A DNA stretch of 64,000 nt, taken from Psilocybe azurescens (Eukaryota; Basidiomycota; Agaricomycetes; Agaricales; Agrocybaceae). Below are positions 49,518 to 63,435 of the stretch, piece by piece (within the stretch, counting starts at the first letter, position 1; each line of letters opens with the position of its first letter). A program made the translations under genes and the position numbers. The stretch covers positions 496,001 to 560,000 of the forward strand of contig JAJIRX010000567.1 of assembly GCA_023853785.1 (NCBI GenBank). Reading direction: 5' to 3'. The notes under the pieces were generated by a model. It was given only the letters and a program-made list of their open reading frames with translations, did not search any database and was not told the DNA's origin.

Positions 49518-51298
49518 ATGCTTCCAAGTCCACTGACACTAGCTATCCTTCTACTTTTGCCCTCATTATCTTACGGCAATCGACAACTCTCGTTCACTTC
49601 CCATCTACAATTAGACCTCCAGGATTCGCCCCAGATACTACTAAGTCAGGAAAACGGAGGAGCTCCGAAAGGTTACTTTAACCCCTCTAATGCGTACCCA
49701 TTACCATCAAGTACAGTTCACTTAAAGTCGCAGCCTACGGTTGTATACCGCCCACGTTCGTTGGATGCCCTGCATCGAACACGACTGCGGTCTTTACAGC
49801 ATGCTGAAAGTGAACTTGAACAAGTTTTGTGGGACCTCGTAGAGGTGGAAGGACCTGCTGTGGAGGACCTGCATACTTTAGCGCAGCTTGCTCGTATGTC
49901 TGGCAACGCATATGCTTTGCCAGGCCAGAAGAATTGGTATGAGGTCGATCATGCCTGGAACAGGGTACGCCCCTTTGCTGTTTAATCGGTTCACAGACTG
50001 CGGATAACACTGAATATCTAATTTATGTCTCTATCTGATCAGAGTTTTCCATTCGGGTGGGAGGAATCTGACGGGTTCAGAGGCCATGTTTTCCAATCTT
50101 CTGATAACTCGACTATTGTATTGTCTATCAAAGGCACCACCCTCCAGGGACCGACCTCTAAACTGGACAAATTTAATGATAACCTGTACGCTAGCCTCTT
50201 GCTTTACAAAATGAACCACAGTCCAATTTATCTTACCAATCATAGATTATTTTCTTGCTGCTGCGCAAGGGTTGATATTTCCTGGGTGTTTAGCACCGTG
50301 TGCGATTGCTACGCAAAGAACTTCAGATGCGACAGTCAATGCCTGACGGACGCTCTCATCCAAGATAGCCTTTTCTATTCCATCGGCGTTGTAAGTGAAA
50401 AATAATATCGCAGAAGTTTGTTGTCTCGATCTCACCATCAATCTTCAGAAACTCGTAGACGACCTACTTATGATATATCCAGGCGCTAACGTCTGGCTCG
50501 TTGGTCACTCTTTAGGAGGATCGTTAGCAAGTCTTCTAGGCGCCACATACGGTCTCCCAGCAGTAGCATTCGAAGCCCCAGGAGAACGTCTCGCAGCATC
50601 CCGTCTACACCTCCCGCTACCTCCACCCATGTCCGCGCCGCCCCTTCCCGCGCCGATCTCTCCTCGTAAATTCCGCATCCCGCACATCAAATTCCCCTTC
50701 CCCTTCCCTACACATACGTCGTCCAAGCCCCAGCCCTCTATTTCCATCCCAACCCAGCCACCGCCACCTCCGAAAGCGCCTCCTCATCACATCGTCACGA
50801 CGCATGTGTATCATAACGCCGACCCTATACCCCAGGGCACATGCACTGGGATTGGATCGCCTTGTGCACAGGCAGGTTTTGCGCTTGAGACGCGATGCCA
50901 TCTTGGACAGACCATCGTGTTTGATACTGTCAACAAGCTGGGGTGGGGTGTGGATGTGAGGAAGCATGTTATTAGGGAAGTTGTGACGAAGGTTCTGGAG
51001 GGTGACGTTTGGTGGAGTGACGATGATGACGAGGAAGAAGATCAGGACGAGGACGACTGGATAATTATTAAATGGGGTCAGAAAAAGAAAGGTAAAACAC
51101 GGCACGACGAGAATAAGAAGAGACGAGAAGGAAAGAGAACTGTTCCAAAGCCCTTTATAGAGGAAGATTGTGTGGTATGTGATCCTTTGCGTTCACTGTA
51201 GCAACAGATGACCTCATGCTAATAATATCATCTTGCAGGAATGTTTCAAGTGGGAATTCGGAGATTTCAAAGATCGCAAGAAGAGCGATTCTAGATGA
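49518..51298 (+). CDS. ATG15: ATG15, autophagic-body lipase (class 3 lipase)
   Basis: A vacuolar phospholipase that breaks down autophagic and Cvt body membranes, delivered through the multivesicular-body route. Five exons: 49518-49964, 50043-50185, 50246-50390, 50449-51174 and 51239-51298. The N-terminal hydrophobic segment (LPSPLTLAILLLLPSLSYG) is the signal anchor. Family motifs are present in order: LARMSGNAYALPGQKNWYEV, FPFGWEESDGFRGHVF, IKGTTLQGPTSKLDKFNDN, LLFSCCCARVDISWVF with VCDCY, and the nucleophile elbow VGHSLGGSLASLLGATYGLP containing the catalytic Ser. A Pro-rich insert of about 60 residues follows FEAPGERLAASR. Then come HVYHNADPIPQGTCTG and the ATG15-specific cysteine-rich end ECFKWEFGDFKDRK. 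A lysine-rich acidic stretch precedes the last exon. Confidence 0.93.
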
Positions 51299-51759
51299 AG
51301 CATCGCTTTTGCGGATGCACGCCACTTATGTACAGGGCTGGACGGGATTTTGTATGTACAATGACAACTGTATTTATTATCGGATTTGTATCATGTACTA
51401 ATGCACAAAAGTTTTGCCTCAACCATTCCAAAGAATCAATGGCAAACTTACACAACCTTCCGCTGCCGCCGTGTGCGTGAAGGTCCATTACAAATGACCG
51501 TCAGGCTCACTGCCGCTGTGCCTCTGCAATAATCATTCACGTTGGGAGATTTGTATCACTGCATACTTATCCATCTGCCAGGAACGCATCTCATTTCTCC
51601 AAAATAACGAAATTTACGGGAACGACGGGCATGTACCTAATGCGGCGGCTATCCGAAACCAGTAGTGTCCCTCAAATAAAAACGAGCCAATGGGGGCGCT
51701 TGTTTTGAGGCAACACCTTGTATTCCCACTACATATTTGCGTCCTTGTACCCATCAGTT
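51299..51759. other. Intergenic, no gene seen
   Basis: Contains the 3' end of ATG15 and the promoter of the WSC gene. Nothing else recognised. Confidence 0.5.
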
Positions 51760-53006
51760 ATGATTCCTCAAAGTGCGTTTGGCGTCAGGTCGTCGTTGCA
51801 TGTGCTACTCTGTGCGGTCCTCGTGAGTAGCCTTCAACGGGTTCTTTAATTTCTACTTATATTGATGTATGGATCTAAACCTAGTTCTCTCAATCCGCGC
51901 ATGCTGTCGCTCTGGCCAGTTCCTCGAGTCAAAGCCTGAGCCTGAGACAGACGGAGAATCCTGTTTTCCTCGGCTGTTTTGCGTGAGTTGCCTTTCATCA
52001 CAAATTACGAGTCGAAGAATCGAGCTAACTGATGCGTTTTTTCGTTCTCTTGTTCTCTCTGCTTTTCCTTGACGTTTTATTACAGTGACGGTGGACCGCG
52101 TGTTCTGCGCCATGGAGCAGGTAGCAACCCAACGGCTACAAGCTATGCTGGTTGCGCCGACACATGTTATCAAGCCGGATATGCTCTTGCTGGCGTCGAG
52201 AATGGACACGAATGTTGTGAGTTATATAAGCTCCTCGGCTCGTTGAGGAAACTAGATCCTGGCTTGGAATTGTACGTTGTACATAGTTGCATAATCGCTT
52301 ATTATCTCTTCGTTTTCTCATTAGATTGTGGGAATGCATTTTTATACGATTATGGCACTTCCACAGGGTGTACTACACCTTGCCCAGGTGACGCGTCGAA
52401 TACTTGCGGAGGACCGGGCGCGATGCAGATATATTCGACTGGAGCGGGGCCCTATACCACCGGCCCTGCGTCATTTTTGCTCACATATAATGGGTGGAAT
52501 ATCACTGAATGCTGGGAGTGAGTATAAGCCTAGTATTACGATTCGCGTTTTCGTGCTCACGCAACTTTTTGCAGAGATAATAACGGGGGACGAGCCCTTC
52601 CTCACACACCACACAACAACCCTCCTTCGGCAAGCATGACCGTCGAAAAATGCATCGATGCCTGTGCCGCGGATGGCTATACAAGCGCCGGCTTAGAATG
52701 GGGCCAGTAAGCACCCGTACCTAGACGAAATGAAGCACGCTTTCTAACTGATGTGTCCTCCTTTGCTTTGTTCTGGATTTGTATAATAGGGAATGCTGTG
52801 AGTAATCACTGAGTATCTTCACCTATCTCTTTTGAACCATTGAGCACATAATTGTAGGGTGCGCAAGTCGAGACTACCCGATCGGAGAGTCGACCGTATC
52901 CTTTGAATGTGCAATGCCATGCAACGGAAATGCTGCTGAATATTGCGGGGCATCTAATCGAATTTTGGTCTACACGAGTTTGCCATGGGAGATTATGTTC
53001 CTTTAA
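51760..53006 (+). CDS. Secreted WSC-domain protein
   Basis: Probably a cell-wall or extracellular carbohydrate-binding protein. The first exon from 51760 gives a signal peptide (SSLHVLLCAVL). Two WSC domains follow. The first runs from FLGCF over the intron to SYAGCADTCYQAGYALAGVE, CGNAFLYDYGTSTGCTTPCP and TCGGPGAMQIYSTG. The second runs from ITECWEDNNGGRALP through VEKCIDACAADGYTSAGLEW, then across an exon of only 8 nt (52790-52797) to CASRDYPIGESTVSFECAMP and YCGASNRILVYTS. The stop is at 53004-53006. Each domain has the full cysteine set, so the tiny exon is well supported: without it the domain would lose its EC pair. There is no membrane segment after the domains. Confidence 0.82.
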
Positions 53007-53772
53007 TTCGTGAGTTCGTCGAGACGGCTTTACTCTTTGCTATACTGATTAGTTCAGGTTCAACTTGGACTGGTTGGTTAAGGAGGAGAAAGACTAGGGT
53101 CAGATGGTAGTTTTCACACTGCTGTGTTGATAGTTTGGTTTCTCTTCATGATAATCTTCGCGTCAGCTAGTCGAGGTCGTCCCTCTATCCGACTTCCCCT
53201 CTGTGTCTACTGTCAGATCGTACAAGTACAACATGATTGACGGATAAATTTACGGAATCCATCTCAACCTTTCCATTCTGACATGGCTGGACTCCCACCA
53301 TGATTGCAGGGCAAGCCGCGCAGTTGAACTACTTGCACTGGAAATATTGTTCCTCCTGACAGTCTTCCCCACTCAGCGTCAGGCACCATTCTATGGCTAG
53401 GTCATGAGATTCAGTAAAGAGGAAGATAATAATTCTCATGAACAAACTCAGACAATTGTAACTTCAAGGAAGGGTGAGACGCGTACGATGGGCGTTAAAA
53501 CCGGAGCTCTTCATGCCGATTTTTTGTTAAAAGGAAACCGTGTATAACGCCAAGCGTCCGCTAACATCTGACTATTTGATAATACTATACAGAGATGATA
53601 GTTGAGGTTGACAGTTCAGACATCGCTTTAAGTTGAGACAATAAACAATACGCGTTGGCAGGTTGACGACAGGGGTCGCACAAATACTTTAGCTGAATCA
53701 CTGAAGATTCTCAATTATTTCATTCATCAAGATAGTTGGCACTATAATGATAGGAAGGCGGGCCTTGAGGAA
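53007..53772. other. Intergenic between the WSC gene and SNU13, no gene seen
   Basis: About 770 bases with facing 3' ends. No coding segment or repeat recognised. Confidence 0.5.
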
Positions 53773-54327
53773 CTAGTACATCAATTTCTCGATGGCGTTC
53801 TTGATTGCGATAATCTGGGATGACAGCTCCTTCGACTCTCCAGTGGTCACACTGGCAGAGATGACAGGCCTGGAAACATTGCAGGCACGTCCGAGGGCAG
53901 CCTTGGAAGGCAAGAAGATGTAAGGTACGTTCTATAAAAAAGACTGGTTTAATCCTGAATCTCGGATTCGTAAACAAAATAAACTTACCTTCTCCCTCGC
54001 AAAGGAGAGGGAGATGGAGGAGAATCTCAAGGGGCTCGGTGTCGGCGGTTAGAATAATGAATTCTGCGATACCACGGTTAAGAGTCTTGGTAGCTATAAG
54101 AATGTGTCAGTGGCTGTAATCAGGCAGTAAGACGTGACAACGCACCCTCGTTAGCACCCTTCTTCAACTGCTTGTATTGTCCAGCCTGTTGGACAAGCTC
54201 GAGAATCTGAAACGGATAATGAGAATGAACATGCATATGGTTTAGTTCACGAAAGGAAAAGACGCACAGAGTTGGTCAGGTCGGCATTAGCCAAAGGCCA
54301 AGCCCTTCCGTGGGATTCGTCGGCCAT
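53773..54327 (-). CDS. SNU13: SNU13, U4 snRNA / box C/D snoRNA kink-turn binding protein
   Basis: An L7Ae-family protein that binds kink-turn RNA in the U4/U6.U5 tri-snRNP and in box C/D snoRNPs. Four exons: 54327-54268, 54206-54146, 54093-53989 and 53931-53773. It starts [20 protein letters not shown], then [73 protein letters not shown] and [16 protein letters not shown], matching the family almost residue by residue for 127 residues. The exons add up to 385 bases, one too many. At the end of exon 3 the sequence reads GAGGGAGAAG; one G fewer restores C-E-E-K-N-V-P-Y, the expected wording. Since this gene is essential in fungi, an assembly error is the likely cause. Confidence 0.93.
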
Positions 54328-54573
54328 TTTACTTTTAGTCTGTAGGAATTGGTGGTTTAAAGTGACCTCACGGTTGATCCTTGGTCGAGTTGTGGTAGAG
54401 TTACGAAAAAAAGTTAGAGAGGTACGAAGAAAATTGGAGAGTATATTACGTAATACATCCAGATACGGGAGGAACAAAATCTGGCACGGAAGCAGTGATT
54501 TATTTATGGATCAGCCCCTTTCTCGAGCACAGGTTGAGAGTCAGGCCAGTTCCCAGCTTCGATCTGACCCACT

Positions 54574-55126
54574 ATGTCCTCCAAGACAGTATACTTTGGC
54601 TATGGAAGCAATCTATGGCTCGATCAAATGAACCGACGATGCCCTGAAAGCAAATACATTGGTGTAGGCTCTTTGGCAAACTGGTGAGCGCCTCCCTTGG
54701 TCGAAAACGATTTGGTGGATCTCATGGTCGTCTTTAAATCAAAGGAGATGGATCATAAACGAGAGAGGATACGGAAATATTGTGCCTTCACCTGGGGACA
54801 TTGTATATGGTCTTATGTACGAACTCAGCCGGAGGGACGAGCACGATCTCGACATTTACGAGGGAGAAACGTACCAAAAACAAATCATTCCAGTCAACTT
54901 CACCGGTACACCAGACTCCCCAGCCGAAGGAATTGTACGTTCTCTTATTTATGTCGACGTCGAGAGAAAGAGCGACGGTAGTCCGAGGAAGGAGTATATA
55001 TACAGAATGAACATGGGCATAGCGGATGCGTTGAAGGAGGGCGTTCCTGCCGACTACATCGACAAATACCTGCGCCATTTCATCCCACCCGCAGACACTA
55101 AAGCACTAGAGTTCAATGACAGTTAG
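54574..55126 (+). CDS. Gamma-glutamylcyclotransferase-like protein
   Basis: Family enzymes convert gamma-glutamyl dipeptides to 5-oxoproline and free amino acid in glutathione turnover. Two exons, 54574-54683 and 54745-55126. The start MSSKTVYFGYGSNLWLDQMN contains the family substrate loop YGSN. After RRCPESKYIGVGSLANW and the splice come RWIINERGYGNIVPSPGD, VYGLMYELSRRDEHDLDIYE with the catalytic Glu in DIYEG, and YRMNMGIADALKEGVPADYI near the end. The length of about 163 residues fits the human-type GGCT fold. All key residues appear present. Confidence 0.85.
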
Positions 55127-55491
55127 ACAGATACTAGGCTTTGTAACCCGCATAGTCCAAGTCAGAACTTGATCTTAACTGGCAGTGGTAATTCGAGTGC
55201 CTCGGCTATGTCCGTATCATTACTTGCACGTGAGCACTGAGGGGTTAGAAATGATCGACGCGTTCGAACTTCAACTTTGACTTCAATGCAACTTCAATGA
55301 ACATCGTGAACGTTTGATATTTTCAAGGGGTTTTATTATTGGTAAATTTCTGGTATTTTTCTACTGTTGTTAAAGATTTACTAATTGTTCCGACGTTCTC
55401 CTTCAGATATCCCCAATACATACTTACATAACGAGAGATCAGCCGGCGGGACAAACCAGAAAATACTGTCTATTGACTTCGAGCTGACGAT
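55127..55491. other. Short intergenic region before ORC3
   Basis: Holds the promoter of the ORC3 gene. Nothing else recognised. Confidence 0.5.
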
Positions 55492-58275
55492 ATGCAGGAT
55501 GGATTAATACCAAATCTTGACGATATCAACAAGGTAATTAATTCTTGTAATTTGGGTATCATCCTACGTGTTCTGATTTTGCAGTAGACTGCCTTTTGCA
55601 TCCCATATAATCCCGACGGCATGCCACAATCCTTCTCGCTGATCCACTGTTTCTGATGGATATTGCTAGACACCGATGATTCAAACACTACACTCCCGGT
55701 GTCTGCATACGAAGAGCGAGATTTAGAAGATGGACGTGAAATGAGATTTTCGGCTTACAAAGTGGCATGGAAGAAGTGTCTTGACCGAGTGCAGGTGCGT
55801 AATATTACCAGTCAAATAGGCCACTAACACCGACCACTCATTGCTAGGATATCATTCGAGAGCTACAAAAATCATCTGTAAACAGTGTAGTGAACGAACT
55901 GAAGACATCATACACGAACTCTCTTCCCGGATTGCCCTATTCCGAACTTCCAGTCGTGTCGATAATCAGTATGGCGCATCAACTATGACCATATGCTTCT
56001 TGACCGACACTTTTACTAGATCCATCTCTCGGATCATCTTTCCTTACCAGTATCATGACGCTCCTCGAAAGCGAAGAACCCATTCCCCCTCAGATGAACA
56101 AGCCAAATGCTTGGTCATTCATTTATATCCAGGAGATTTCCCCAACATTATGACGGGAATGAAATCGATCATTACTGCTTTCCTTGAAAAAGCAGACTTA
56201 GAGAGAGGTACGCAGCAATATTCTTCTAATACCATCAACTAACATAACTGCTTCTAGGAAAGCACAGGCCTGCAACTTCGCTTGCTAACTACGACATCAA
56301 GCTTCTTGTAGCCTGGTATAAAACATGGATGAACACCTTAGGTTCGTCTTATCGAACCAGAATGGGGAAACTATAACGAGCTACTCAGAAACAGAAGATG
56401 TAAATCTCCCTCGGAATCTTGTCGTGGTCCTCCACGACTTCGAGCAGTTCGAGCCATCGGTTATGCAAGATGTTTTCTACATATTTAGGTAAATACAACG
56501 GCCATTAACGTCTCTGTTTACTAACCTTGCTTCAAGTGGCCATGTCAATGAACTCCCGGTCGTCTTTTTACTTTCGATGTCTTCTCCTTCGACGAACCAC
56601 CTGAATGACGCGTATTCTCGAGCAACAATGTCGCTTTTGCGAGTGCGTACATTCATAGCACCAAGTGGATCTGCGATATTACAAGAGGTCCTTTTAAAAG
56701 TACGCAATGGTTTTATTATGCTGCCCCCTGCACTTAATGACAACCGCCATTGCAGACCTTCTTCAGCGTGGATTTTGAACCTGATATAATGATTGGCCCC
56801 GCTATACTCGAATATCTACAAGACTACTTCACAAGATATAATTCTTCTGCGGACGTCATTCTGACGATTCTACAGGTACATTGATACAATTTCGATGTTA
56901 TTATTTAGTGGCTGATGATGAGCGTCGTAGATTGTTCATTTAAGACACTTCAGCTCAGATCCACTGAGCGTCCTTGTCCTTGAGACGCCTTCCTTGGACG
57001 CGTTGTCAGATGCGAACTCGTCTGGATTTGTCAACTCAATTGCGATACGATTGCTCCTCCCCATTGGTAACGACAGTACGGATATGGCCGAGCAGGAACC
57101 TTTCACGTCTGCACAAATTGAATCAATGATTCGGAAGGTAGATGCTGCGCGCCAGACATACCGATCTTGCTTCAGGAACTTGCGAATGGCCTTCAGCTTG
57201 ATGGTTCGTACTCAAGCGTTCTTGGAAGAACAGGGATACAAAGGTCTCGATTGGTCTTCTGATATCAAGTCAGGATCCAATTCAAGTGGGACGAACCTCT
57301 TTAAACCAATGCTCAATGTACTCAGAGCAAATGTTCAAAAGGACATCAAGCAACTCTCTTTGCTCACAAGGCAAGTGAATTCCAACTCATCGGAAACGGT
57401 CATATTAATTCGAAGTGTAGGAAATTGAAACGCAACGAACTTCAGGACCTTCTTCAAAAATTTCATGATTTCTATACCAATATCCCCATTGACGACAGCA
57501 CTCTGGAAGACCGAATGAGAATTGTCGCATTGAAAACTCAACTCCGTCCAGCTTCGGACGATGACGTTGAAAAGATATCGGAAATAACGACGAGTTTCAG
57601 CGAATGGCTGGCAAAGTTTCTGAAGTAAATTTCCTCGTCTTTGTTTCACAGATACTGGTCCTCATTTTTCATTCTAGGTTCAGATTAACGCCGCTTGATG
57701 ATTGCGAGCTATGGGATGTTTGGTATACTGGACAGGCGCCTTTCTCGTCAGAGGTCTGCTTTTCTTTTGTCTTTGGTTTACGATATGTCTGACTGGATTG
57801 TGTTTTCAAGATATTAAACCCTTCAATACGCGCTTCCATGATGGCGGGACTTCTCCGACCTCACGAATATGCTATTGATGTATCTGTTCCTTTCAAAGAA
57901 GATTCACCTGAAAAGGGGATTTGGGAACTTCCCGATAGTAGTATTCTTTTCAAGAGATACCTGGACAGTGGAAAGATGATCAACGTCTACGACTGGTTTG
58001 AATCTTTCAAGACGGTTCTAGATACACAGCACGAGAAACTCCATGAATCGGTCATGCCCAAAAAGCGAAAAGGGCCCAAAGCCAAAAAGCAACCAGCGGC
58101 AAAGGCGAAGTCAGAGGCTATGACTGAAGAGGAACAAGAGAAATGGCACTTGGAAGTCCAGGCTAGATTTGTTCGGGCAATGCACGAGCTTGATTATTTA
58201 GGATTTATCAAGCATACTGGTCGAAAAGCAGACCATGTGTTGAGAACACATTTCGATATTGACGATGCGGAGTAG
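55492..58275 (+). CDS. ORC3: ORC3, origin recognition complex subunit 3
   Basis: An AAA+-like subunit of the complex that marks replication origins and loads MCM. Many exons. The N-terminal part reads TAFCIPYNPD and RFSAYKVAWKKCLDRVQ, then NELKTSYTNSLPGLPYSELP. The ATPase-like core carries IHLYPGDFPNIMTGMKSII, NLVVVLHDFEQFEPSVMQDV, FYIF, HVNELPVVFLLSMSSPSTNH and VRTFIAPSGSAILQEVLLK. The insertion and winged-helix part has CFRNLRMAFSLMVRTQAFLE, LNPSIRASMMAGLLRPHEYA and, at the end, FVRAMHELDYLGFIKHTGRK. A frame change is needed near 56113, where one more T in GCTTGG would join NKPNA to LVIHLYP. The join of the first two exons is uncertain, and the intron at about 55621-55671 may use a GC donor. 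The start at 55492 is the best candidate only. Confidence 0.88.
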
Positions 58276-58654
58276 TCAATAATTAAATCCCTAGTATATG
58301 CGCAGCAGAAACCTAGGGTCAGGGTCAGGGACTAGATGCGGTGATTATCATCGTTGGCCTCGAGAGAAAGAGAGGTGGTTGGGCAAATAAAGCAGCGAAA
58401 ATATAATTCTATCTATATGTTATCTATTCTATCGTATATAGACCATTCCCCTCTGTTTAACATCGAAATGGCCAACATTGACAATGACCACGATTAAATA
58501 CTCCTCTTGGCGTGGATTAGCCCCTATCTATAAACGCCCGGCCCGCTGATCACATTTGTTAACTTCCAAGATTGATGCCAAATACCAAGCAACTGGACGC
58601 GCAACAACGCGGCCGCGTCAGCTACACCAATTCTTTCAAGTCCACTTTATCATC
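58276..58654. other. Intergenic between ORC3 and PRE2
   Basis: Promoter of PRE2 and the 3' end of ORC3. No other feature recognised. Confidence 0.5.
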
Positions 58655-59964
<1,310 letters not shown>

Positions 59965-60161
59965 GCGTGATTTGGATGTGTACAATTACAATGTGAATGA
60001 TAATGGCTCTTGTCTTTCATTAATGTCATTTATAGCAGTTGCAAGCCTGGGCTTCAGCTATGTATTTCTTCCTCATATTGGTCTACCACCATCCGTTCCT
60101 TCTCGAAGAACGTCATGGTTTCTAGTGGCTGCCACTATAAGTAAAAGGTTGAGTGTTTAAA

Positions 60162-62568
60162 CTAGAAGAGAGAATGAATCAAACTCGCCTCGGTGCCGTA
60201 CCGGACTTTCCAATAAATGAAGAGTAGAGGAACGATCGCGATCATTGTATACGAGAACAGGAAGGAAGGAACATCCCATCGCCCAGGCAGAAAGACGGTG
60301 TAGCCACCAACGAATGCCATTGTAAAGGTGGCTATAAAGGCGTAATATCTAACGGGCGAACATGTTCATATGACAAACCTCTTGCAATGACAAGATAGAT
60401 AGACCTACCCGCAGAATGGTTGCCAAAAGCTTTTGTGGGGTAGACTGTCTCGAGATATTCCTTGAGCTTTGAGGGCCTTGATGTTGGATGTTGAGTGATT
60501 TTGACAAGTGGGTCAGAATGGGTTGACTTACTTTGTGGAAGCGAATGTACGTATACGAAATTATTGCGTAGTTCATGAGCTGTGAAGCCGTCACTAGGTT
60601 GACAAACCTACAAAGAGTGGTGTAAAATTTCTTAGAATTAACGACCAACAACTATGCCATACCATTGTATCACCACTGCAGCGTTATTGGATAACTGCAA
60701 TAAAGCTAAGAACACAATGAAATCAGCAATAGAACGAAATCCAGATGGAACTGCTCGGTATGATCACTCACAGATCAAAGAAATGGCAAGCGTGAACCCG
60801 ACGCAGTATATAGGCACACCACTTCCAGTACACCGCGTCAAGAATCGCGGGGCCTTCCCTTCCAGCGCAAGGCCAAACAACGTACGCGACGCGCAAAAGA
60901 CATAGCTGTTCCCAGCCGAAAACACGGCAGAGAGAACGAGCGCGTTCACGATGTGCGGTAGGACAGGTATGTGGAGATGCTGCATGGCGATGACATACGG
61001 CGAGGCGCCGGCTCCAGGGTGTGCGTTGGAGATGGCGTTGAGCAGGTCGGGGTCGTTGTATGGAACGACGATGCCGACGCAAAGAGAGCCGAGCATGAAA
61101 AATGCGGATAGACGATAGAAGACGCTGTTGAAGGCTTGAGGCATGTTTCGACGAGGGTCTCTCGCTTCACCGGCAGCCATTGAGACGTAATCAGGGCCTG
61201 TAGATTTATGTTCATTAAAGGGTAAAAAGTATAAGTATAAGAGTGGGCTACAGACCAGCAATTGTGAAGGATGCCTGAATCAAACATGCAAGGAATCCCA
61301 TAAACTGGCCAAGTGTGCCAGTTTTGATATATTCCGCGAAGGGTGCTCCTTCGACTTTCGCAGCTGTGCATAAATTCAGATACCGAGTATGTATAGTCCA
61401 TGTAACGCTTACGATTCCAGTTCCTGAACCCATAAACATCGTGCAAGGGATTGCCTCCGACCATAGTCACAAAAGTGAATGCTATCACACCGACAGCCAG
61501 AATGGCCTTTCCAAGAGCTAGCCAAAACTCCGATTCTGAGAAAATTAAAAAATCAGAGCAAGTTCAGGGATATCTGTCATATGTGAGATATATGCGCAGT
61601 TGACGCACCACCATAGAAGCGAACGGCGAAGATGTTGAGGAAACTAAACTTGGGCATTAGAACTTTGAACAGCTTTGAGTGAAGCAGTATCTTCACCAGT
61701 AGCATGCCAAAACGATACAGATGACAGCTGCAGTGGGTATTTTGTCCGTCCAGAATTGCAAAATGAGGTTGAATGCTACGATTTCGAAGGGTATCAAGGC
61801 GGCTTCGAAGACGAAGAAATTGACGCCTGCGCAAAATCCAAGGGCGGGGTCGACGAATCTATCTGCATAGCGCACCTACGTAGTGGAATGAGTTAAGAGT
61901 AAAGCCATAGAAGAACATGACGATGCATACGAACAAAAGGCGAAGATATGGGCATCCATGTTACCATTTCCGCTGTTCAAGTCTGTTGGCTTGAGTTCCA
62001 ACAAAAACTATCAAGGATACTCACCGAGGCAATTGTTAACGGCTAAGATGACCGTGCACCATATGCTGAATGCGATGAACAGACTTGCTGGATAGATGTT
62101 TTAACTTGAATATATGCAAACCATGACATGGACGAGAAAACTGACCAGGACCCCCTTTCGTCAAACTGCTTCCAATCTGCACGAACAGCGCTGTGCCAAC
62201 AGTGCCTAGAAAAATACACAACATCGTTAGTATTCCGGTAACAAATATACTGCATTCTCAAGGACGCAAAATCCCACCTCCAATTCCAATAAGTTGTATA
62301 TGCCGATTCTATCCACAGACCACAGAGCAAATGTCAGGATTCTGTGAAAATGCAAGAGCCCAAATGTTCCAGCACTACATACCTTGAGGGTTCTCCTCGT
62401 CTTATCAAACGCAAACGACTCGGACGCCTTATCCTCCTCCACAATCCGTATCTCAGACGCACTCTGCGCTTTCTTCTCCGAGTCCGCGTCCGCGTCGCCT
62501 TCCCCAGTGCTCTTCCGCCGCTCAAGGTTCGATGGCAGACTCCCCTCGTGAGTCAATGATTCTTTCAT
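60162..62568 (-). CDS. Amino-acid permease, APC superfamily (yeast AAP type)
   Basis: A plasma-membrane proton/amino-acid symporter with about twelve membrane segments. It is split by about a dozen short introns. The hydrophilic N-terminus (MKESLTHEGSLPSNLERRKS) ends before the transport core. Core motifs in order are RHIQLIGIGG and TIGTALFVQIGSSLTKGGPG (the family's unwound first helix, near 62160), WMPISSPFVRYADRFVDPAL (61890), FNLILQFWTDKIPTAAVICI, AFTFVTMVGGNPLHDVYGF (61460), QFMGFLACLIQASFTIAG (61280), PDYVSMAAGEARDPRRNMPQ (61190), AVFSAGNSYVFCASRTLFGL (60890), and the C-terminal segments ending IVPLLFIYWKVRYGTEASL. It stops at 60162. The start at 62568 is the first ATG of the frame. The substrate cannot be read from the sequence. 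Confidence 0.88.
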
Positions 62569-63300
62569 CGTGTATACGAAGCGCTGGAGGTCGTAACAAT
62601 CATAAAGCCGCAGCTGCGATTCGGACGGTACGGGAACCAGAATCGAAAGCAAGAGTCGGACAGTGGAGCATCAGCACGCATAGGGTATTTATACTCAGGC
62701 TGTTGAATTGCGAATTCGCAAAAAAACCTGGATTCTGTCGAATTAACTGTCCGGGCTATCGGGGATGTTATTAACCTTGGCGTAGGAAAAAAAAAGAGAG
62801 ATGAACACAGGGGCGCATGCGAAGGCGAAGCTTTGTATTAATAGCGGCCCCGGCTCCAGGCAGCTTCGAATATATCAGAACGCTGTAGCATTCGATAGAA
62901 TAGACTCACTGAACAGCGCTTAAGACGGAGCGGGGGAATGACCGCCCCGGAGAGCTGCCCCAAAAGAGCAGAAGGCCTGCTTTTCAAGTTCATTTGGAGG
63001 CCCCAAATCACAACGATGGCGGTCTAGTGTGTAGGTGTTAAATTTAGCGTTACCCACATTTACAGGGTCATTTCAGGTTATTTCCCAACACAGAAATTTT
63101 CTGTTGTGTGGCGTCACCTTGGCAGACAAGTAATTGACTCGGAAAACGATTAGATAACTTGTTTTTCCGAGTCGATACGGAGTCCAATAGATTAAACTGG
63201 ATCTACTAAGTATTCTTGAGATTTCCACGTAGCAGGTAATAGACACATAAGATAACATAAATAGAAAGGATGACATGTACGTCAAGTCTGTCAGGTCAGG
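62569..63300. other. Intergenic between the permease and the phosducin-like gene
   Basis: No coding segment recognised. An inverted repeat lies at 63136-63173. Confidence 0.45.
63136..63173. repeat. Inverted repeat, 11-base arms
   Basis: GACTCGGAAAA at 63136-63146 is the exact reverse complement of TTTTCCGAGTC at 63163-63173, with a 16-base centre. It lies downstream of the phosducin-like gene and could be a hairpin near its 3' end, or a small repeat remnant. Confidence 0.7.
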
Positions 63301-63435
63301 TCTTGAAAGTGTGAACGATATCCTCGTCGTCACTCCACAAGAGATCAAAGTCCTCCTCGTCACTTGGGAATCCAAGATTATCCTTACGCCCAGACGACGA
63401 GTCAGGAAGAACATGGTGCCTTCAATGCAGTGTCG

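Noticed and set aside
60001..60160. Long C-terminal extension of PRE2 with hydrophobic residues
   Set aside because: The frame is open but unlike any beta5 end; the alternative frame after the GGGG run gives a short hydrophilic end. Kept only as an uncertainty in the PRE2 entry.
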